Source of the DNA: an uncultured Xanthobacteraceae bacterium
Lineage (GTDB): Bacteria; Pseudomonadota; Alphaproteobacteria; Rhizobiales; Xanthobacteraceae
Reading direction: 5' to 3'
Assembly (NCBI GenBank): GCA_955652195.1
Contig: CATPBC010000479.1
Location: forward strand, 1-7,432
DNA length: 7,432 bases
Part shown: piece after piece, positions 1 to 4,378 of the stretch
Layout of the letters: every line of letters begins with the position of its first letter
How positions within the stretch are numbered: position 1 is the first letter of the stretch
The notes under the pieces: model-generated
Databases searched by the model: none
What the model saw: the letters and a program-made list of their open reading frames with translations, nothing else
Told to the model about the DNA's origin: nothing
Translations under genes and position numbers: made by a program

Positions 1-20
1 ACTACGGCGTGTGGCGCTAA
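1..20 (+). CDS. 3' end of an upstream gene (partial)
   Basis: Reading from base 3, the codons give Tyr-Gly-Val-Trp-Arg followed by TAA at 18-20. The next gene starts 27 bases later on the same strand, which fits a tail of a preceding gene in the same transcript. Only five codons are visible, so the product cannot be named and the reading frame itself is a guess. Confidence 0.3.
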
Positions 21-47
21 AGCGCGCCATCTTCGGCGGAGCATGAG

Positions 48-647
48 ATGAGAAGAACTGCACTGGCCGGGTTTGCGCTCATCAGCGCCCTCGCGGCGTC
101 GGCGGCGCTCGCACAAGAGTCTCAGCGGGTGCGCGGCACGATCGAAAGCGTCAGCGGGCCAAGCCTGGTTATCAAGCCGGCCGAAGGGCCGGACGTGACC
201 GTTAAGCTCACCGACAACGCACAGGTGTTCGGCGTCGTGCCGCTGAGGCTCGCTGACATCAAGGCCGGCGATTTCATCGGCGTTGGCGCCATGCCACAGC
301 CGGACGGCAGCCAGAAGGCGATTCAGGTCATGATCTTCGCCGAATCCCAACGTGGGCTCGGCGAAGGTTTTCGTCCGTGGGATCGCCCTGGTTCGACCAT
401 GACCAACGGCACGGTGGACGCCACTGTCGCTGGCGTCGATGGCCAGGTGCTCATGGTCAAATACAAGGATGGCCAGCAGAAGATCGTCGTCGGTCCGGAT
501 GCCGTAATTCGCGGCTACATTCCCAGTGACAAGAGCGAACTGAAGCCCGGCGTCCATGTCGCGATCACCCGCGCCGACAAGTTGGCCGACGGAACGCTGC
601 AAACCGCGCGCATCAATGTCGGGCGCGACGGCGTCGTACCGCAGTAA
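48..647 (+). CDS. Secreted protein with two DUF5666-like beta-rich repeats
   Basis: This 199-residue protein begins with a clear Sec signal peptide: RR at residues 2-3, a hydrophobic core at about 5-20, and a likely cleavage after ALA near residue 22. It should therefore be periplasmic. The mature part has two related halves, residues 28-96 and 120-191. Each starts with a G-T-[IV] strand, continues with short V/I-rich strands, and contains an L-K/A-G-x-x-[IV] turn (ADIKAGDFIGV and SELKPGVHVAI). This pattern resembles DUF5666-type domains, whose function is not established. The ATG at 48 is chosen because GGCGGAG lies just upstream at 35-41; the earlier ATG at 43 runs into TGA after two codons. 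It sits 27 bases after a probable upstream stop. No catalytic or metal-binding motif is visible, so the molecular function is unknown. Confidence 0.8.
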   Translation: MRRTALAGFALISALAASAALAQESQRVRGTIESVSGPSLVIKPAEGPDVTVKLTDNAQVFGVVPLRLADIKAGDFIGVGAMPQPDGSQKAIQVMIFAESQRGLGEGFRPWDRPGSTMTNGTVDATVAGVDGQVLMVKYKDGQQKIVVGPDAVIRGYIPSDKSELKPGVHVAITRADKLADGTLQTARINVGRDGVVPQ

Positions 648-671
648 TCGCGTTTCGCGTCATTCGGGCGC

Positions 672-684
672 GTGAGCTGCTCAC
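672..684. promoter_or_regulatory. 13-bp palindrome upstream of cynS
   Basis: GTGAGC and GCTCAC flank a single T, giving a perfect dyad about 87 bases before the cynS start. It could be an operator for cynS or part of a terminator for the preceding gene. No T-run follows directly, which argues against a classical intrinsic terminator. A second, weaker hairpin (TGCCA at 703-707, TGGCA at 714-718) lies between it and the gene. The regulator is unknown. Confidence 0.3.
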
Positions 685-770
685 TGCGCTCGGCCCCGGA
701 AATGCCAGCCTTTTGGCACGGGAATTGCTCTGTCTTGTCGGAGCCTCCAATCAACGAGAGGGGACCGTCC

Positions 771-1253
771 ATGACACGAACCGAACTCACTGAAAAATTG
801 CTCGGCATCAAGCGCGAAAACGGCTGGAGCTGGAAATATATCTGCGGCGAGATCGGCGGCATGTCGCCGGTCCTGGTCACCGGAGCCATTCTCGGGCAAA
901 TGAAGCTCTCGAAACCGCAGGCGGCGAAGGCTGCGGAATTGTTCGGCCTGAGCAAGAGCGAACAGGTGCTGCTCAACGAGGTCCCGCACCGGGGCTCGCC
1001 AATGCCGCCGACCGATCCGCTGATTTACCGCTTCTACGAGCTGGTGATGGTCAACGGTCCGGCATTGAAAGTCTTGATCGAGGAGGAGTTCGGCGACGGC
1101 ATCATGTCGGCGATCGACTTCGATCTGGCGATGGAACGCCAGGCGGACCCCAAAGGCGATCGGGTCAAAATATCGATGTCGGGAAAATTCCTGCCGTACA
1201 AATATTACGGCGCGACCGGCAATGTGCCGACCTACGGCTACAAGGAAGAGTAA
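771..1253 (+). CDS. cynS: Cyanate hydratase (cyanase)
   Basis: Cyanase converts cyanate and bicarbonate to CO2 and carbamate, which decomposes to ammonia and CO2. This detoxifies cyanate and supplies nitrogen in the cytoplasm, and the known enzyme is a homodecamer. The 160-residue product has the family layout. An N-terminal helical HTH-like domain (about 1-75) is followed by the catalytic domain with TDPLIYRFYE (81-90), EEFGDGIMSAIDF (105-117) and a GKFLP near the end. Arg87, Glu90 and Ser113 match the catalytic Arg96, Glu99 and Ser122 of the E. coli enzyme. The ATG at 771 is chosen because GAGAGGGGA at 756-764 is a good ribosome binding site and residue 1 matches the family N terminus; an in-frame ATG at 672 has no family support. 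The C terminus runs about 14 residues past the E. coli end (YKYYGATG...GYKEE). No transporter or cynR gene is seen next to it. Confidence 0.96.
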   Translation: MTRTELTEKLLGIKRENGWSWKYICGEIGGMSPVLVTGAILGQMKLSKPQAAKAAELFGLSKSEQVLLNEVPHRGSPMPPTDPLIYRFYELVMVNGPALKVLIEEEFGDGIMSAIDFDLAMERQADPKGDRVKISMSGKFLPYKYYGATGNVPTYGYKEE

Positions 1254-1523
1254 GACCTTACGATCGCGAATTTGCGGGCGGCCAAGCGCGCGCCGTGAGC
1301 GTCAGTCGTTCAGACTAGGGCGCGTACTCATAAATGCCGTGGGGGCGTTGTCCGCTTTTGGGGGAATAGCGGACATAGTGATTTGACCGCGTCATGTCCG
1401 GTTGTGACCCAAGTGAGACTTTGCGCCGGAGATCACACAGCCCCTCGAAAGTGCCCGACCCCCGTTTTTCATTCACGATTGTGCTAAACTTCAAAGCGAT
1501 TCACGCAAGGTAAGGGGTAAGCG
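1254..1523. other. Intergenic region carrying palindromic repeats
   Basis: No credible gene is seen in these 270 bases. The stretch holds one intact palindrome at 1349-1375 and a decayed second copy at about 1394-1420. A weak extended -10-like sequence (TGCTAAACT, 1482-1490) precedes the coiled-coil gene, but no convincing -35 box sits at the right distance. No clear intrinsic terminator follows cynS. Confidence 0.6.
1349..1375. repeat. Palindromic repeat, intact copy 1
   Basis: Perfect 8-bp arms TGTCCGCT (1349-1356) and AGCGGACA (1368-1375) enclose an 11-base G-rich loop. The copy at 3649-3675 has the same arm and loop lengths and matches 23 of 27 positions. A degenerate relative follows at about 1394-1420, beginning ATGTCCGGTTGTGACCCAAG, so the two lie in tandem about 45 bases apart. 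The structure resembles REP-type or Rhizobiales intergenic palindromes; its function is unknown. Confidence 0.75.
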
Positions 1524-2636
1524 TTGAGCGATTACGCCCTGCGATTCGGCCTTGCACTTCTTGTGGTGATAGTCGCCTGCGCGGCTATAATCATATCTCG
1601 CCGGAATTATGCCAAATCTGCCGATTCCGAGCACAGCATTGAGGCTTTTCGAGTCGAGTTGCAGCGTTCAATCGATGCCGCTCAAGCGGCAACGATCAAA
1701 ACAATCCACGATAATATTTTTTCAGTTATAAAGACAATCAATTCGACAGTGAGGGATTTGAGTGTCCGCCTTGCGAGATTGGAAGAGCGCGTTAACGAAA
1801 CCGCGACCCATATTGTAGGAACCCAGAATTTGGATGTCCGCCTCGCGGGATTAGAACAGCACGTAGATGCAACTGCAACCTATGGCGAGAATTTGGATGC
1901 CCGCCTTGCGAGGTTGGAAGAGCGGACTGATGAGACCGCGACCCATATTGCAACAACCCAGAATTTGGATGTCCGCCTTGCGAGATTGGAAGAGCGCGCT
2001 GATGAAACCGCGACCCAAATTGCAGGAACCCAGAAGCAATCTTTAGAAGAGAATGAGCGGATCGCTGCCCGACTGGCGGGACTTGAGCAAAATCTAACGG
2101 CGCTAAGCGATCAGCTTTCGCTGATTAAGCAAACGATTGATGGGGCTACTGTACGAGAGCAAGACATCAAGAATTCAATCGAAGCCATCGACTCCCGCAT
2201 CATGAATACCCAGACGCGCGTGGATGAATTGTTTCCGCGTCTGGCGCTTGGAGAAAAAGCACTCAAGGATCTAGGGACCCTAATCAGTTTGTTTGTCAAA
2301 CGGCTTAAAAGAGTGAACGCAAACTCGACGGAGATCGTCCAGCGTCTTGGCGATCTCGAGAGTCACTTCCGTTTAAAATTCAGACAGCTAGAGGAACCTC
2401 ACAGTTCAATCCTCGAACGCAAGGACGGCCCTTCAACAAGCAACATAGAGGATCTAATTGAGGCCGCCAAACCGAAAGCAGCTGATGGGGCGATCCCAAC
2501 TGAAACAAACACCGGCGGCGAAAATTCTGAGGGTTTCGAGCGCGCGACCATACCAGGCCAACAATCGTCCAAAAAAGCGATCGTGGAGGGGGAAGGCCGC
2601 TCTGATAATAGCCGCGCCGACCAGCGTGCAACGTGA
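1524..2636 (+). CDS. Membrane-anchored coiled-coil protein with tandem repeats
   Basis: Unrecognised 370-residue protein. One hydrophobic helix at residues 8-25 is followed by RR, which fits a single N-terminal membrane anchor. The rest is charged and rich in helix formers, consistent with a long coiled coil to about residue 295, then a hydrophilic, probably disordered tail. Residues 78-170 are four tandem repeats of the type NLDVRLARLEERxDETATxIxxTQ. They begin at 78, 102, 123 and 147; the second is shortened to 21 residues. A fifth, decayed repeat follows near 179-194. The start is TTG at 1524, supported by AAGGTAAGGGG at 1507-1517; no better in-frame ATG precedes the membrane helix. The architecture recalls the N-terminal part of RmuC or other membrane-tethered coiled coils, but the RmuC nuclease-like domain is absent. 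The DNA looks more AT-rich than the first two genes in the window, suggesting acquired origin. Confidence 0.75.
   Translation: MSDYALRFGLALLVVIVACAAIIISRRNYAKSADSEHSIEAFRVELQRSIDAAQAATIKTIHDNIFSVIKTINSTVRDLSVRLARLEERVNETATHIVGTQNLDVRLAGLEQHVDATATYGENLDARLARLEERTDETATHIATTQNLDVRLARLEERADETATQIAGTQKQSLEENERIAARLAGLEQNLTALSDQLSLIKQTIDGATVREQDIKNSIEAIDSRIMNTQTRVDELFPRLALGEKALKDLGTLISLFVKRLKRVNANSTEIVQRLGDLESHFRLKFRQLEEPHSSILERKDGPSTSNIEDLIEAAKPKAADGAIPTETNTGGENSEGFERATIPGQQSSKKAIVEGEGRSDNSRADQRAT
1755..2033 (+). repeat. 72-bp in-frame tandem repeats within the coiled-coil gene
   Basis: Units lie at 1755-1826, 1827-1889 (63 bp), 1890-1961 and 1962-2033. The third and fourth are nearly identical at the DNA level, sharing for example AATTTGGATG, CCGCCTTGCGAG and ACCGCGACCCA, so they are probably recent duplications. 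All length changes are multiples of three, which keeps the frame and the hydrophobic spacing of the coiled coil largely intact. Confidence 0.9.
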
Positions 2637-2700
2637 AAGGACTTTCCTCTCGGGCATGACTGCTCTTACCACGTGACGGACATCCGCCAGGCACGACTGA

Positions 2701-2740
2701 ATGTCCACTTTCATCGGTGTCGGAGACGTAATGCGGACAT
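2701..2740. repeat. Palindromic repeat, degenerate copy
   Basis: ATGTCCACTTT at the left and AATGCGGACAT at the right are inverted copies with 9 of 11 positions matching, separated by 18 bases. It is a wider-loop relative of the 1349 and 3649 palindromes. The 172-base gap that holds it (2637-2808) shows no credible gene. Confidence 0.5.
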
Positions 2741-2808
2741 GTGGCGAAGTCGCTACATTATTTGGCGAGAACGAATCCCCTGTCAGAAGACAAGTGCTGT
2801 GCCTTTCG

Positions 2809-3186
2809 TCAGTCGTTTATCAGAATGGACGCCGGTGCTTTTTTCTTCGGTGAAGCAGGTGTGGCCGTAAGTTCCGACGGCTCTTTGTTCGACGGGACGG
2901 GTGCGGTCGTAAGCTCCGACGGCTCTTTGTTCGACGGGAGGGGTGCGGATGTAAGCTCCGGCGGCCTCGGCCGCGGCAACGGTAGCGGCAATGAGCGTTC
3001 GCGATGTCGATTACCATCAGTACCAGTGACGCGGGTGAACCAATTGGAAAAGTCATGCGCGATTTCGGCCAGAGGCGATCGTCCTCCGGTCTGGACCTGT
3101 GATGGTGCTTGTGCATTAACTGAGGCCGCCGCCAGGGCCAGGAAAAATAGAGCGATCGCAAGCGCGTTTAATTGTGTTATCCGCAC
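2809..3186 (-). CDS. Secreted Pro-rich protein with 14-residue tandem repeats
   Basis: Unrecognised small protein, 125 residues if it starts at GTG (3184-3186). That start puts a textbook signal peptide at the N terminus: MRITQ, a hydrophobic stretch at 7-22, and a cut near ASVNA at residue 25. GGGGA lies a few bases upstream as a possible ribosome binding site. An ATG at 3264 would add 26 residues before the signal and is less likely. The mature part has a short amphipathic segment (LAEIAHDFSNWFTRV, 39-53), then a Pro/Lys-rich tail. The tail opens with LPLPLPRPRP at 66-75 and holds three repeats of [PS]ELTxxPxPSNKEP at 76-89, 90-103 and 104-117, the third decayed. Such tails often span or sit in the periplasm. 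The opposite strand is also open here, but its product lacks a signal or any recognisable fold. Confidence 0.55.
   Translation of the reverse strand: MRITQLNALAIALFFLALAAASVNAQAPSQVQTGGRSPLAEIAHDFSNWFTRVTGTDGNRHRERSLPLPLPRPRPPELTSAPLPSNKEPSELTTAPVPSNKEPSELTATPASPKKKAPASILIND
2867..2950. repeat. Two 42-bp tandem repeat units
   Basis: The units 2867-2908 and 2909-2950 both contain TCCGACGGCTCTTTGTTCGA and differ at only a few positions. A third unit begins at 2951 (GTAAGCTCCGGCGG) and decays, and a weaker relative precedes 2867 (CTTTTTTCTTCGG). The period is exactly 14 codons, so the array encodes the Pro-rich repeats of the minus-strand gene. Confidence 0.9.
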
Positions 3187-3456
3187 GACTTTCCCCGTGA
3201 AGCCTCCGAACGGCAGACGATACGAGTTTACTCGGAATTGGGGCGAGGCTTGGGCTCTCCCCACGAGAAAGCCTGCGGTCGCTCCGATTCGGCTATCAAT
3301 GCCAAAACGGACCTGCCACGGACATCGGCAATAGTCCGCTACTGCGAATCAGGGATTGTTTCGCATTCAACCGACGCCCGCGAAATGCTTTCGAAAGCGA
3401 CCATAGTTGCTTCAGCTGCAGTGACCAAGCATCGGGAAATGTCTCTTATTGGCATT

Positions 3457-3612
3457 GGCTGTGTAAAAACGTAACGGCGCGCGCCGGCGATAGAATGAAC
3501 GTCTCCCTGAATCGCAATTATAGCGGCGAGAGTTCTTAAGCGTGTTCGCTTTTGCTTGATCGAGGAAAAATAATTCTCGGCGGTTCTGAGATTTTTGCGT
3601 TCTTACACAGCC
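3457..3612. mobile_element. MITE-like element with 15-bp terminal inverted repeats
   Basis: GGCTGTGTAAAAACG at 3457-3471 is matched by its inverse CGTTCTTACACAGCC at 3598-3612, with 14 of 15 positions complementary; similarity continues weakly for three more bases inward. The interior of about 126 bases has no transposase and no convincing open frame. Such ends with a short non-coding core are typical of a MITE or an internally deleted insertion sequence. I do not see a clear target-site duplication. The parent family is not identified. Confidence 0.55.
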
Positions 3613-3648
3613 TAGGCACAACGCGGACACCGTAGCCGCAGTCAGCAA

Positions 3649-3675
3649 TGTCCGCTTTCGGAGGAGTAGCGGACC
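3649..3675. repeat. Palindromic repeat, copy 2
   Basis: TGTCCGCT (3649-3656) and AGCGGACC (3668-3675) have 7 of 8 positions complementary and the same 11-base loop as the copy at 1349-1375. Three of the four differences between the copies are transitions. An extra GCGGACA at 3623-3629 can pair alternatively with TGTCCGC, so the block could form two competing hairpins. Confidence 0.7.
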
Positions 3676-3784
3676 TAGGCTAAGGCCTGCCTAGACGCGC
3701 GCCGATGACGAGCCGCCACAAACACACCACAGCGGCAAAAGACCCACCGTCCTAGGCAAGCGAAAAGCGAAAAGATCGGCGCGC

Positions 3785-4021
3785 TTAGGCGTGGTCCACG
3801 TTCATGGCCACATCGAGGGCGCGGACTACCTCTTCAACATTCATTGCCACGGTGATCGATTGGTCATTCGCAAAATAAACGAGTGAATGTCCGTTCGAGC
3901 CCGGTCGCACGTAACGAACCGCGGTCGGGTTCACATAGACCGACTCCGACTTAACTGCTGTCTTCGCATAGACCGACTCCGGCCTAGCTACCGCCCCGAC
4001 CAAGGCGCACATCTTCGACAT
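3785..4021 (-). CDS. Small protein of unknown function with duplicated ESVY segment
   Basis: Unrecognised 78-residue protein without signal peptide or membrane helix, so probably cytoplasmic. It begins MSKMCALVGAVARP. Its second half (VYVNPTAVRYVRPG...SLVYFANDQSITVAMNVEEVVRAL, about 28-69) reads as short beta strands ending in a helix. That layout loosely recalls small FlbD-like proteins, but I would not assign it to that family. Residues 15-25 and 26-36 are an 11-residue duplication (ESVYAKTAVKS / ESVYVNPTAVR), encoded by a 33-bp direct repeat. The ATG at 4021 has a purine-rich GAGAAGAGA just before it. It lies 53 bases downstream of the small membrane protein gene on the same strand and may be the last gene of that transcript. 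Confidence 0.6.
   Translation of the reverse strand: MSKMCALVGAVARPESVYAKTAVKSESVYVNPTAVRYVRPGSNGHSLVYFANDQSITVAMNVEEVVRALDVAMNVDHA
3934..3981. repeat. 33-bp period direct repeat inside the 78-residue protein gene
   Basis: The 15-mer CATAGACCGACTCCG occurs at 3934-3948 and again at 3967-3981, exactly 33 bases apart. The surrounding bases are also similar. The period is 11 codons, and the product is the ESVY...AV duplication. Confidence 0.8.
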
Positions 4022-4074
4022 CTCTTCTCAGTCCTTAAGCGAATGATGATTTGCCTATCAGCGGCGAACTGCAC

Positions 4075-4341
4075 CTAACCCGACAATGCCATCGGTTCAC
4101 GCGTCGGTTCACCCGACGGTGTTAGGTTCGCTGTTTGAATAAACCTTGGCACAGCATCAGCTTGGACTTGGACCGTTTCAGATAGCTGTTTGTTGACGCG
4201 GCGCTCAAGAACGAGCTTGCCATTCAACTCGGCAATCGTCGTTGCGAAACGCGAACGAGCGACAAGCCACCCAATTGCCACACCCAAAATTAGGGCAACC
4301 AAGCTGACAGTGGTGGGTAGCAGATCTATATATCGTTCCAT
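4075..4341 (-). CDS. Small RmuC-like membrane/coiled-coil protein
   Basis: Unrecognised 88-residue protein from the ATG at 4341. A single hydrophobic helix (about 8-28, TVSLVALILGVAIGWLVARS) is followed by a charged helix at 33-60 (AELNGKLVLERRVNKQL) and a short hydrophilic tail. The layout matches the N-terminal anchor and coiled coil of RmuC, but it stops long before the nuclease-like domain, so it is either a stand-alone small protein or a truncated relative. The ATG lacks a good ribosome binding site. The frame stays open to a TTG at 4392, which overlaps the stop of the upstream substrate-binding protein gene by 14 bases, so translation coupled to that gene is possible. The transmembrane segment shares the word IGWLV with the helix of that neighbour. 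It probably works at the inner membrane; its role is unknown. Confidence 0.6.
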   Translation of the reverse strand: MERYIDLLPTTVSLVALILGVAIGWLVARSRFATTIAELNGKLVLERRVNKQLSETVQVQADAVPRFIQTANLTPSGEPTREPMALSG

Positions 4342-4378
4342 CGACAAATTTGCGACATCGGATTCGATGAAGTCCCGG

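Larger units (their letters stand above)
3187..3784. other. Long non-coding stretch with mobile-element debris
   Basis: About 600 bases lack a convincing gene on either strand. They hold a degenerate palindrome half at about 3317-3340, a 156-bp inverted-repeat element at 3457-3612, GCGGACA at 3623-3629, and a good palindrome at 3649-3675. There are also three CCTAGG words at 3611, 3674 and 3751. The short open frames here read as low-complexity or basic nonsense and follow the repeats. The stretch looks like accumulated insertions rather than a decayed single gene. Confidence 0.5.

Noticed and set aside
672..770. Upstream in-frame ATG extending cynS by 33 residues
   Set aside because: The added residues do not resemble the cyanase N terminus, and the ATG at 771 has a strong ribosome binding site at the right distance.
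515..989. Minus-strand open frames over the end of the first gene and the start of cynS
   Set aside because: They run antisense to two well-supported genes and give Cys/Arg/Pro-rich products with no domain; they are shadows of GC-rich coding DNA.
2111..2714. Short frames on both strands over the end of the coiled-coil gene
   Set aside because: They overlap a continuous 370-codon gene with coherent coiled-coil character and show no start signals or domains.
2867..2980. CRISPR-like array
   Set aside because: The repeated units are contiguous with no unique spacers, and the period of 42 bases fits a coding tandem repeat.
2741..3334. Plus-strand 197-codon frame
   Set aside because: No signal, membrane helix or domain, and its length is explained by the in-frame repeat array of the minus-strand gene. 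Kept as a finding because the choice of strand is not certain.
3172..3474. Plus-strand 100-codon frame
   Set aside because: It begins within the signal-peptide region of the opposite gene and ends inside the left inverted repeat of the MITE-like element; no recognisable protein features.
3412..3648. Minus-strand 78-codon frame
   Set aside because: It spans the whole MITE-like element from one side to the other and reads as basic low-information sequence.
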